Source: Bacillota bacterium (GTDB lineage Bacteria > Bacillota > Clostridia > Christensenellales > Aristaeellaceae). From it: 20,396 bases of DNA. The DNA is taken from positions 1 through 20,396 of the forward strand of contig JAEXCG010000008.1 of the NCBI GenBank assembly GCA_023402355.1, in the 5' to 3' direction. Below the pieces are notes generated by a model that saw only the letters and a list, made by a program, of their open reading frames with translations, did not search any database and was not told where the DNA came from. This document shows, in pieces, positions 1 to 6,716 of this stretch. Positions within the stretch are counted from its first letter, which is position 1. Each line of letters starts with the position of its first letter. A program made the position numbers and the translations under genes.

Positions 1-1038
1 GTCGCAGGGCGCCAGCACGATGAGGTTTTCGCGGTTTTCCTTGGCCGTGGCCAGCTCCTCCGCCGCGGTCTCCCGCTGAATGCGCAGGTTCTCCTGCGTC
101 AGCGTCAGCGGCGAATCGTCCAGCGCGTAGATCACGTCCTTGCGGTTGATTTCGTCGCCCACGTTCACGCGGATCTGACGGATGGTTCCGCCATAGGCGG
201 AAACCGCCATGGGTTTGTTGATGGCAAGCGTGCCCGTGCCGACCACGTCGCCCAGGCCGTTTGAAACCGTCACCTGCGCGTCCATGGGCAGCGTGTCGTC
301 GTTCACGGTGACGACCGCCCGGGTGCCCTGCATGTACAGGTCGGTCACCTCGCCCTCCACGGAGAACGTGGAGCCCACGACCGAGCCGCTTCCGCTGACG
401 AAGAGCGTATCGCCCAACTGCACGCTCGTGCCCGACGCCACGTCGAACTCGACCTTCATGCGTCCGTCCGTCGAGAGCAGCGCGACCGCGCCGTAGCGGC
501 GGTAGACCGCCAGCGCGTCGTCGCCTACCTGACCGTAGAGCTTCATCACGCGGCCCGCGATCGGGGATTTGACCGCCGCCACCGTGGCTCCGGGCGACGT
601 GCCCATGATTTCGTCGTCGAGCTCCCAAAGGGCGTATTCCAGATCCTGAATTTCCGCGTCCAGATCGTCGTTTTGGAGCACCGCGAGGATGTCTCCCTGC
701 CTGACCTCGTCGCCGATGTCCACGCGCAGCTCCGCGAGCTTTCCATCCGTCTGAACGGTGACCGTGGGCTGATTGGCCGCCTGAATCATGCCCGTGCCGT
801 ATATCGACTTGTCCAGCGAACCGCGCACCGCGCTCGTCGACACGTAAGAGGTCGTGGAGGCCGCCGGGTCATCCGTCGTCTTTTCCAGATAATATCGGTA
901 GCCAAAGAATGCGACCGCCGCCAGAATCGCGATCCACACGACCCCTTTGACGATGCGTTTGATCGTGCGCTTTACGCGGCGCGTATTCCTCTTTTTCTTC
1001 GGGGGGATCGGTGGGGTTTGCTGAACCTGCTCGCTCAT
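1..1038 (-). CDS. HlyD-like membrane fusion / efflux adaptor protein, C-terminus beyond left edge
   Basis: The frame is open from an ATG at 1036-1038 to the window edge (346 codons seen), so the C-terminus is missing. The start is preceded by AAGGAGG. The first ~28 residues are basic and proline-rich, followed by one membrane segment (about residues 29-46, VVWIAILAAVAFFGY). The rest is extracytoplasmic. Two lipoyl/biotinyl-type half motifs are visible: one with GKLAELRVDIGDEVRQGDIL, the other near the edge with IRQIRVNVGDEINRKDVIYA. Short Glu/Asp/Ala-rich helical stretches follow each. This is the layout of adaptors that pair with MacB-type ABC exporters or other efflux pumps. The partner genes would lie to the left, outside the window. 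It is the third gene on this strand after HAD and YfhO, but a 113-base gap separates it from YfhO, so it may have its own promoter. The family call is good; the exported substrate is unknown. Confidence 0.85.
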   Translation of the reverse strand, partial: MSEQVQQTPPIPPKKKRNTRRVKRTIKRIVKGVVWIAILAAVAFFGYRYYLEKTTDDPAASTTSYVSTSAVRGSLDKSIYGTGMIQAANQPTVTVQTDGKLAELRVDIGDEVRQGDILAVLQNDDLDAEIQDLEYALWELDDEIMGTSPGATVAAVKSPIAGRVMKLYGQVGDDALAVYRRYGAVALLSTDGRMKVEFDVASGTSVQLGDTLFVSGSGSVVGSTFSVEGEVTDLYMQGTRAVVTVNDDTLPMDAQVTVSNGLGDVVGTGTLAINKPMAVSAYGGTIRQIRVNVGDEINRKDVIYALDDSPLTLTQENLRIQRETAAEELATAKENRENLIVLAPCD

Positions 1039-1151
1039 ATGCCTGCAGCCTCCTTCGCTTGATGGTCAAAGTGTAAAGGAAAAATAAGTCTGAAATATGG
1101 CGCAAAACGGAAGAAAGACAAACGACTTTCGCCGCTTGCCTTTCATAAGGT

Positions 1152-3677
1152 TCATTTTTGGTTCTTTCGCTTGAGGCGGGACGCCGCAAGGTTCAGCACA
1201 CAGACCGCCGCGCCCAACGCGGAAAAGCACAGCCCCGCCAAAAGACCCTGCGGCCTGTAGGAAAAGCGGATGCTGTGTTCGCCCGCCGTCACGTCCGCGC
1301 TTAAAAACAGCCCGAGTTTCTCCACGGCCTGCACCGGTTTATCGTCGATGTAAAGCGAGAAACCTGCGTCATAGGGCAGCGTAAAGAGGAGCGTTCCGTC
1401 GCGTCCCGCGCTAAAGCGTCCCGTCCCGCCATCCTGCGTGAAGCGTTCCCATTCGACGCCCCCGGCGGCGAGCGCCTCGGAGACCTGCGCGAGCGCGTTT
1501 GTGTCCTCGTAGTAAAGCTGCGCGGGGCGCATTTTTGCCTGCCCGCCCATCAGCCGCAGGCGTATCTCCACCCTTTCTCCCTGCGCAAACGTGCCCAGAT
1601 ACCGCGTTGAAAAGCACCCCTCCGATTGATAGGCGTCCTTCGCTACGCCCTCTACGAGCAGCCCGATCTCGCAGTCGTACCCATCCAGCGGGACGTATAG
1701 GTAGAGCGGCGCCTCTTCCTGCGCGGTCAGGGTGAGCACCACGTCGCCGTAAGCCGCGCCGTCCGAAACGGCGTACGCCCCCGCCTCCGCCTCCAAGGCG
1801 CCGTCCAAGCGCATCTCGACCGCGCCGTCATGGCGCTTAAAGACGGCTTCGCCCTCCGGCGCAAGCGCCCCATAGATTTCGTTCAGCCGCCGGAACGGCT
1901 CGCTGTCCGAGGACGCCAGCGCGTCCGGCGCCTCGCACGCAAAGGCAAGCGGCAGCGCATAGGGGTTTCTCCAGACGTTCCCGAAGAGCGTCTCCTGCTG
2001 CCCGGCGTACAGGGGCGCTTCCGATAGGACGTATCGGATGCCGAGCAGCGCGTCGGACGCCAGGCTCGCCCCCTGTGCATACCGGGCAAAGATGCCGTTG
2101 TCCCGGTAGCCCAACGTGCGCAGAAAAAAGCGCACGTCGTAACGAAGCATCGAGCTGTAATGCGTGAGGCCCGCGTACCCGTGCATGAGCGGGTCGTTTA
2201 CGTTTAGCGCCTGCGCGTTCTCCATTCGATAAAGCCCCGGGTCCGCCCGCGATACGGTGCGCACGGCGCGCTCCGTTTCCCCCTGTTCATCGCAAAAAGC
2301 GGTCGTCGCCCCCATCGGCAGCAGCTTTTGCAGGGTCACCGCCGCGTTCCCGCCCACGGAGAGCACGACAGCCAGCGCCAGCACGCCAAGCCGCCCCCGG
2401 CGCATTCCCCGCGCCCAGAGCCCCAACGCGCAAAGCAGCAGCAGGCCGGCGTCCCAGAGAAAGCCTTTCAGGCTCACGTCCGGCATGCGCAGCGCGCAAA
2501 GCGCATAGGCGGCCAGGATCACGCCCGCAGCGACGCCGATTTTTCTGCGGCTCAGGCCTTCCGCCGTCTTCATTTCCTCCTGCGCGCCGAGCACGAGGAC
2601 AAAGCTGAACAAGAAGGAAAAGCGGTAGGGGAACCAGGTGGGTTCGTTGAGCCCGTGCATCAGGGTACAAAGAAAGTTCTCGCAAAGGAAGAGAAGGAGC
2701 GACAGCAGGAGCAGCAAGATGGGGACCCGCTTCCTGCGCTCCGCGCTCCTATGGGCCGTAAAAAATGCGAAGAGCAGCACAGCCAGCATGCCGCAGAACA
2801 AATTGGGCGGGCCGTACGTGATGTCGGCAAGCGAAAAGGCGTCCGTACGCAGTTGAAGCAGCGCGTCCAGGGGCGTTAGCCGCAGGCCGGCCGCGGGCCA
2901 TTGAAAGGCCGCCTTTCCCCCCTTCAGCGAGAGCAGGGCGGGAACCCAGACGAAAGCGCTCAGGCTCCCCGCCAGCAGGGAAGCCCCCGCAAAGCGCGCG
3001 CTGGCCTTTCGTCTTTGCGGCATGAACAAAAGGGCTGTCGCGAAGACGAGCACCGAAAAGATGCAGAGCATGTATCCGATATAGTAGCAGGTGACGACGG
3101 CCGCCGCCAGCGAGGCGACGTACAGGGCCGTTCCTCGTCCCTCGAGGATGCGCCGGATGCCCGCGTAAACGAGCGGCGCGAGAAGGACGCCGTCCAGCCA
3201 CATCAGATTGTGAAAGAAGACCCCCACATACCCGCACAGCGCATAGGAAAGCGACAGCAGCGGCGTTTCGGGCGTCTCGCACCCCCTGTCCCGCGCGCAA
3301 AGGCAAAAGGTAAGCCCGCAAAAGCCGATCTTGAGGCCGGTGACGAGGGTGACCGCCACGTCCAGACTTTGAATGGGAAAGAGCAAAAAAATCAGGTTGA
3401 ACGGACTGAGCAGATAGTACGCCGCAAGGCCCGCGCTCGAAGAGCCGAGCTGCATGCCAAGCGTGTAGCCGATTCCCTGCCCGCTTTCCAGCGCATGCTT
3501 CAGTCCGCCATAAAAGCTCACGTACTGCGAACGCATGTCGTACATGAGCAGCGTCCTTTCCCCAAAGGGCGCCACGCGCAGGGCGGCGCATATCGCCAGG
3601 AACACCCCCGCCGGCAGCAAAAACGCCGCCGCGCAGCGCGCCCATGCAGGACGCCTCGCTTGTATCCCCCTTGTCAT
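1152..3677 (-). CDS. YfhO-family polytopic membrane protein
   Basis: The 841-residue protein has about a dozen hydrophobic segments in its first ~500 residues and a large extracytoplasmic C-terminal region, closed by a last membrane segment just before a basic tail (KRKNQK). The early MYDMRSQY motif in the first loop, followed by LSPFNLIFLLFP, is typical of the YfhO family (GT-C-like fold). In Bacillus and Listeria, YfhO-type proteins are needed for glycosylation of cell-wall polymers together with an undecaprenyl-phosphate sugar transferase. No such partner is seen here. The frame stays open 71 codons upstream, but that part is arginine/glycine-rich and overlaps the HAD gene. The ATG at 3675-3677 is preferred because it forms an ATGA stop/start overlap with the HAD gene and is followed at once by a membrane segment. 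The overlap implies translational coupling. The family call is firm; the exact role is inferred. Confidence 0.87.
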   Translation of the reverse strand: MTRGIQARRPAWARCAAAFLLPAGVFLAICAALRVAPFGERTLLMYDMRSQYVSFYGGLKHALESGQGIGYTLGMQLGSSSAGLAAYYLLSPFNLIFLLFPIQSLDVAVTLVTGLKIGFCGLTFCLCARDRGCETPETPLLSLSYALCGYVGVFFHNLMWLDGVLLAPLVYAGIRRILEGRGTALYVASLAAAVVTCYYIGYMLCIFSVLVFATALLFMPQRRKASARFAGASLLAGSLSAFVWVPALLSLKGGKAAFQWPAAGLRLTPLDALLQLRTDAFSLADITYGPPNLFCGMLAVLLFAFFTAHRSAERRKRVPILLLLLSLLLFLCENFLCTLMHGLNEPTWFPYRFSFLFSFVLVLGAQEEMKTAEGLSRRKIGVAAGVILAAYALCALRMPDVSLKGFLWDAGLLLLCALGLWARGMRRGRLGVLALAVVLSVGGNAAVTLQKLLPMGATTAFCDEQGETERAVRTVSRADPGLYRMENAQALNVNDPLMHGYAGLTHYSSMLRYDVRFFLRTLGYRDNGIFARYAQGASLASDALLGIRYVLSEAPLYAGQQETLFGNVWRNPYALPLAFACEAPDALASSDSEPFRRLNEIYGALAPEGEAVFKRHDGAVEMRLDGALEAEAGAYAVSDGAAYGDVVLTLTAQEEAPLYLYVPLDGYDCEIGLLVEGVAKDAYQSEGCFSTRYLGTFAQGERVEIRLRLMGGQAKMRPAQLYYEDTNALAQVSEALAAGGVEWERFTQDGGTGRFSAGRDGTLLFTLPYDAGFSLYIDDKPVQAVEKLGLFLSADVTAGEHSIRFSYRPQGLLAGLCFSALGAAVCVLNLAASRLKRKNQK

Positions 3678-4432
3678 GATTCGTCCGACGCGCTGTGCAG
3701 CACGCCCTCCCGACAAAAGCGCCTGGAAAGCGCAAGCACCTCGGCCATGTCGCCCGCCAGCGCGTCCGCCTCCATCAGTTCTCCGACGCCGCCCGTCCCA
3801 TACGTCACGCCCAGGGCCAGCGCGCCGGCCGCATGCGCCGCGCGCACGTCCGTCTCCCGGTCGCCGATCATCAGCGACCTGCGCGCGCAAAGCTCCTTTT
3901 GCCAGCGGCGGATCCAGTCCGTCTTCGTCATTCCCCGCACAAACGCGGCCTTGCGGACGAAGAGCTGCGCCATGCCGAACTTTTGCAGCGTCTGGCTCAT
4001 ATAAGAAGCGCTTCCGTTCGTCAGCAGACAGAGCGAAGCCTCCCCCTCGAGCGCGCGCAGCGTTTCCATCGCGCCAAAAAAGGGCTTCGCAAAGCGGTGA
4101 ATCATCGCCTCCTCCGCCTCCGCCAACAGCGACTCAAACTCCGCGCGCCGTTCGGGGCCGATTCCCACCGTGCGGCAAACCTCGTCCGCCGTGGGCCCGT
4201 TGAGCGATTCGATCACGTCAAGCGGCAGCGCCGGAAGGCCCATGCGGCCGAATACCTGCCGATATGCCTCAATCGAGAGGGAATAGCTGTCCGAAACCGT
4301 CCCATCCAGGTCGAAGACGATCATCGGCAGCCCGTATTCCTCTTCGCGCTCCGCCGGGGCATAGACCATGCGGGGCGTTTTGGCAGTCCCCTGCGCCGCC
4401 TGGGCGGGCTTTGACTGTTCTTCCTGCGGCAT
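3674..4432 (-). CDS. HAD-superfamily hydrolase (phosphoglycolate phosphatase-like)
   Basis: The cytosolic 252-residue protein has all four HAD motifs. Motif I is FDLDGTVSDS, with nucleophile D41 and acid/base D43. Motif II is LLTNGS (T138). A lysine in GMTKTDW (K170) fits motif III, and MIGDRETD (D191, D195) is motif IV. A helical cap of about 75 residues sits between motifs I and II, as in the Gph/PGP subgroup, whose members remove phosphate from small metabolites; the substrate cannot be predicted. The ATG at 4430-4432 is chosen because AAGGGGGA precedes it. The frame extends 40 codons further upstream but over the promoter. Even so, the protein carries about 35 extra Glu/Gln/Ala-rich residues before motif I, unusual for the family. 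It is first in a probable operon and overlaps the YfhO gene by 4 bases. Confidence 0.87.
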   Translation of the reverse strand: MPQEEQSKPAQAAQGTAKTPRMVYAPAEREEEYGLPMIVFDLDGTVSDSYSLSIEAYRQVFGRMGLPALPLDVIESLNGPTADEVCRTVGIGPERRAEFESLLAEAEEAMIHRFAKPFFGAMETLRALEGEASLCLLTNGSASYMSQTLQKFGMAQLFVRKAAFVRGMTKTDWIRRWQKELCARRSLMIGDRETDVRAAHAAGALALGVTYGTGGVGELMEADALAGDMAEVLALSRRFCREGVLHSASDES

Positions 4433-4481
4433 CTCTTTTCCCCCTTCGCGCACGTCCGTTTTTTCGCGCTCTACAGCCCGT

Positions 4482-4510
4482 ATTATATGGATTTTTCGCG
4501 CTTTATGCAA
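4482..4510 (-). promoter_or_regulatory. Sigma-A-like promoter of the HAD-yfhO unit
   Basis: Read on the minus strand, TTGCAT (4505-4510) is followed after 17 bases by a perfect TATAAT (4482-4487). The start of transcription would be near 4475, about 43 bases before the HAD start codon. The -35 box matches only half of the consensus, which suits a promoter helped by an activator. The tandem 0A boxes lie 25 bases upstream of it. Confidence 0.65.
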
Positions 4511-4534
4511 GCGTGCGGTGAAAACATGCGTCCG

Positions 4535-4551
4535 TTCGACATCATTCGACA
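4535..4551 (-). promoter_or_regulatory. Two tandem perfect Spo0A boxes
   Basis: TTCGACA occurs at 4535-4541 and again at 4545-4551, exactly 10 bases (one helical turn) apart. Read on the minus strand each is TGTCGAA, the consensus 0A box bound by Spo0A~P. They sit between the divergent promoters of the HAD gene and the Spo0E-like gene, about 25 and 20 bases beyond their respective -35 boxes. Binding could activate or repress either unit. The match is seen; the binding is inferred. Confidence 0.55.
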
Positions 4552-4571
4552 AAGAAAGTGTTTATTCGCTC

Positions 4572-4600
4572 TTGAAAATTCCCCAAAATAATATTATTCT
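4572..4600 (+). promoter_or_regulatory. Probable promoter of the Spo0E-like gene
   Basis: TTGAAA (4572-4577) is followed after 17 bases by TATTCT (4595-4600), within a locally AT-rich stretch that stands out from its GC-rich surroundings. The start would be near 4607, giving a leader of about 45 bases with AGGAGG at 4636-4641. The match is moderate (5 of 6 at -35, 4 of 6 at -10). Confidence 0.45.
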
Positions 4601-4651
4601 TAAGCCATTCCGATACAGGATATGGTATCTTTTACAGGAGGAGACAACACC

Positions 4652-4861
4652 ATGAAGAAGAATGTATTGACCAAAAGGATTGACCAAACGCGTCAAAAAT
4701 TGGAGGACGTCTGCCTGATGGGCGGCTGCGACGCGGCGCTCGAGCTCAGCCAGCAGATGGGAACGCTGATCTATTACCACGCGCTCATCACCACCGGGCG
4801 ATTCGAGCGCCGCCGCCTGCACGCGCGCCGCCCCGCTTCCCGTCTTTCAAGGGTGATCTGA
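4652..4861 (+). CDS. Spo0E-like aspartyl-phosphate phosphatase family small protein
   Basis: The 69-residue protein starts at an ATG preceded by AGGAGG ten bases upstream. Residues 6-43 follow the Spo0E-family helical-hairpin pattern: Leu6, Ile10, Arg14 and Leu17, a glycine turn (G24-G25), then ELSQQMGTLIYYH at 31-43. Family members dephosphorylate Spo0A~P and so hold back sporulation. In the usual signature S-Q-x-[LM]-D-x-L-I the Asp is nearly invariant, but here it is Gly37 (codon GGA), so phosphatase activity is doubtful. The tail after residue 48 is very Arg-rich (FERRRLHARRPASRLSR), also unusual, and might bind nucleic acid or anionic lipid. Two 0A boxes lie upstream, which fits a Spo0A feedback gene. 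The family is a pattern-based call without a search. Confidence 0.65.
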   Translation: MKKNVLTKRIDQTRQKLEDVCLMGGCDAALELSQQMGTLIYYHALITTGRFERRRLHARRPASRLSRVI

Positions 4862-4863
4862 GA

Positions 4864-4893
4864 TTGACAATGCCTGTCCTTCTATAGTAAAAT
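4864..4893 (+). promoter_or_regulatory. Strong sigma-A promoter of the F420-ligase-like gene
   Basis: A perfect TTGACA (4864-4869) starts 3 bases after the Spo0E-like stop codon and is followed after 18 bases by TAAAAT (4888-4893). Transcription would start near 4900, leaving a leader of about 75 bases before the GTG start. Confidence 0.7.
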
Positions 4894-4901
4894 AAGCAAA
4901 T

Positions 4902-4957
4902 CGATCCGATATTTTCCCTGTGCGGGGGTATACTTGAAAGCAGGATCGCAGTTTTTT
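4902..4957 (+). promoter_or_regulatory. Foldable 5' leader, possible attenuator
   Basis: CGATCC (4902-4907) pairs perfectly with GGATCG (4943-4948) and encloses an inner CCC/GGG hairpin (4916-4918 with 4924-4926). Nine bases on average downstream of the outer stem runs TTTTTT (4952-4957), and the AAGGAGG ribosome site follows at 4959-4965. The stem starts almost at the predicted +1. This could be an intrinsic attenuator, a riboswitch-like leader or simply a 5' stabilising stem. No known riboswitch class was recognised. Confidence 0.35.
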
Positions 4958-4974
4958 CAAGGAGGACATGCCCT

Positions 4975-5715
4975 GTGGCCAGCGCATCAAAGAATGTGGA
5001 TTCTCAGCGCCGCGAGGAAAACGGCGTCGTATATTTTGACCGCGGCATTCTGACCGGACGGGACGGCAGGCGTTACCAGCGCTTCGCCATTCAGACGCAC
5101 TTTGTGCAGCGCCGCGAGTCGCAGGCCGATCTCGTCCGCCGCTACGTTCTGCCCCTCTATCAGGAGGGAGACGTGCTTTCCTTCGGCGCCAAGGTCATGG
5201 CCATGTGCACCGACTCGGTCAAGACCAAGGCGGACGTGCACCCCGGCTTTGTCGCGCGCACGGCATCCCGCTTTGCCGGCATCAACTCCACCGGCGTGGG
5301 CATGCACGAGCCCTACAAGCTGCAGCTCGTCATCGACATGTGCGGCCTGCCGCGCGTGCTGCTCGCCTCCGCCGTCTCGGCGGTCACGCGCCCCTTCGGC
5401 GTAAAGGGTCTGTTTTACAAGATCTGCGGCAACGGCGTGGCGGGCATCGACGGCTTCTACTTCCGCTCGTCGTTCGACGTGTACAAGGAAATGGCGCTCA
5501 TCAACCCCGACCATCCGGTCGAGCTGTGCGACGCGCTGCAAGAGGAGACGGGCGTCCCGACCGTGCTGATGGACGCCAACGACATCGACCAAAACCAGCT
5601 CGGCAAGTCGCACGGCTTCCCGCTGACGGACGACCAGATTCAGGACGCCCTGAAGGACAACCCCTCCGGGCAGGGCGACGAGCTCACGCCGCTCATCCTG
5701 ATCAGACCGCTCTAA
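4975..5715 (+). CDS. Coenzyme F420-0:L-glutamate ligase family protein (CofE-like)
   Basis: The cytosolic 246-residue protein starts at GTG, with AAGGAGG nine bases upstream. An earlier ATG at 4968 is out of frame and closes after 23 codons. Sequence features shared with the F420-0 ligase family are YVLPLYQEGDVLSFGAKVMA near residue 60, the glycine-rich KGLFYKICGNGVAGIDGFY (about 144-162) and an acidic VLMDANDIDQNQLG stretch near 197-210. The characterised enzyme adds glutamates to coenzyme F420-0 in archaea and actinobacteria. Firmicutes often carry stand-alone relatives whose substrate is unknown, and no other F420 biosynthesis gene is present here. It is a single-gene unit, with its own promoter upstream and a good terminator six bases after the stop. 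Family call good, reaction uncertain. Confidence 0.75.
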   Translation: MASASKNVDSQRREENGVVYFDRGILTGRDGRRYQRFAIQTHFVQRRESQADLVRRYVLPLYQEGDVLSFGAKVMAMCTDSVKTKADVHPGFVARTASRFAGINSTGVGMHEPYKLQLVIDMCGLPRVLLASAVSAVTRPFGVKGLFYKICGNGVAGIDGFYFRSSFDVYKEMALINPDHPVELCDALQEETGVPTVLMDANDIDQNQLGKSHGFPLTDDQIQDALKDNPSGQGDELTPLILIRPL

Positions 5716-5720
5716 AAAGC

Positions 5721-5743
5721 AAAGCAGCCATGCGGCTGCTTTT
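5721..5743 (+). terminator. Intrinsic terminator after the CofE-like gene
   Basis: A perfect 9-base stem, AAAGCAGCC (5721-5729) with GGCTGCTTT (5734-5742), closes a 4-base loop. The descending arm ends in a TTTT run (5740-5743 region), which is short for a T-tract. Confidence 0.75.
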
Positions 5744-5793
5744 CGTATGTATGACATCGAACGTACTTGAATAAGAAAAAGAGGGGTTTCCTC

Positions 5794-6687
5794 ATGAATG
5801 CTGCAAGTGAAGTCTTCACGCTCTTCGCCGTGGTGCTCGTCGGCTACTTCGTGACGCGCATCGGTTACTTCGACGACCGCACCATCCGCGGCGTCACCCA
5901 GCTCGTCGTCAACATCGCCCTGCCCGCGCTCACCATCGCCAAGATGCAGCGCGACTTCTCCATGGAAATCCTGACCGGCTTTCTGATCGTGCTCGCCGCC
6001 TCGGCCGTGCTGATGCTGCTGCTCGTCGCGGCGGGCCTGTTCCTGTTCAGAAAGCGGGACGGCGCCCGCCGGACGGTCATGACGCACCTGCTGACGTTTT
6101 CCAACTGCGGCTTCATGGGCTACCCGCTGCTCATCGCGATCAACCCGGACTGGCTGATCTACGGCGTGGCCTACAACATCTCGTTCAACATCCTGTGTTG
6201 GACGGTCGGCGCGGCGCTCTACCGCGGGCGCGAAAACATGAGCTTCAAAAAGGCGCTGATCTCGCCCGTGGTCATCTCCTCCGTCCTCGGCTTCCTGCTG
6301 TTCGTCCTGCGCATCCGCATTCCCGCGCTGCCCCTCTCCGTGCTGGAGCTCGTCGGCGGCCTCACGACGCCGCTCTCGATGCTGCTCATCGGCACCCGGG
6401 TGGTGGGCCTGCGCCTGCGCGACTTCAAGGACCCGGACTATCACCTCGCGGCGTTTCTCCGCCTCGTCGCGGCGCCGCTGCTGTCCCTCGGGCTCATGCG
6501 CCTTTGCCGCCTGCCGGAGCTGCCCGTCGTCGTCACCTACATTCTGATGGCGATGCCCGCCGCCTCGACCGTCTCCATGCAGGCGGAGCTTTACGACGGC
6601 GACAGGCGGTTTTCCGCCAGCGGCGTCGCCTACACGACGCTTTGGGCCCTCGTAAGCATTCCGCTCATGCTGATGCTGGTCGTATGA
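5794..6687 (+). CDS. AEC (auxin efflux carrier)-family transporter
   Basis: The integral membrane protein of 297 residues has about ten hydrophobic segments. The N-terminal half includes LFAVVLVGYFVTRIGYFDD and NIALPALTIAKM, the C-terminal half LTTPLSMLLIGTRVVGLR and ILMAMPAASTVSMQAELYDGD. Both halves and the Pro-containing crossover helices are typical of bacterial AEC permeases, which carry small organic acids such as malate or malonate; direction and substrate are not predictable. The ATG at 5794 is used because GAGGGG lies seven bases upstream. A TTG at 5767 would add nine residues but has no ribosome site. The metallophosphoesterase gene follows after 29 bases with its own ribosome site, so the two probably form one transcript. 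No convincing promoter was found in the 50 bases between the preceding terminator and this gene. Confidence 0.88.
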   Translation: MNAASEVFTLFAVVLVGYFVTRIGYFDDRTIRGVTQLVVNIALPALTIAKMQRDFSMEILTGFLIVLAASAVLMLLLVAAGLFLFRKRDGARRTVMTHLLTFSNCGFMGYPLLIAINPDWLIYGVAYNISFNILCWTVGAALYRGRENMSFKKALISPVVISSVLGFLLFVLRIRIPALPLSVLELVGGLTTPLSMLLIGTRVVGLRLRDFKDPDYHLAAFLRLVAAPLLSLGLMRLCRLPELPVVVTYILMAMPAASTVSMQAELYDGDRRFSASGVAYTTLWALVSIPLMLMLVV

Positions 6688-6716
6688 CCCCGGCATGATC
6701 CGATTCAGGAGGTTTC

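Noticed and set aside
2287..2685. Long open frames on both strands within the yfhO-like gene (also at 2749-3735 and 2901-4004)
   Set aside because: They are Arg/Ala/Gly-rich or His/Gln-rich translations of alternate frames in GC-rich coding DNA, with no ribosome site or known motif.
4987..6696. 569-codon minus-strand frame opposite the CofE-like and AEC genes
   Set aside because: Its composition (Asp/Glu/His/Gln/Arg-rich) is that of an antisense frame, and both plus-strand genes have clear family motifs.
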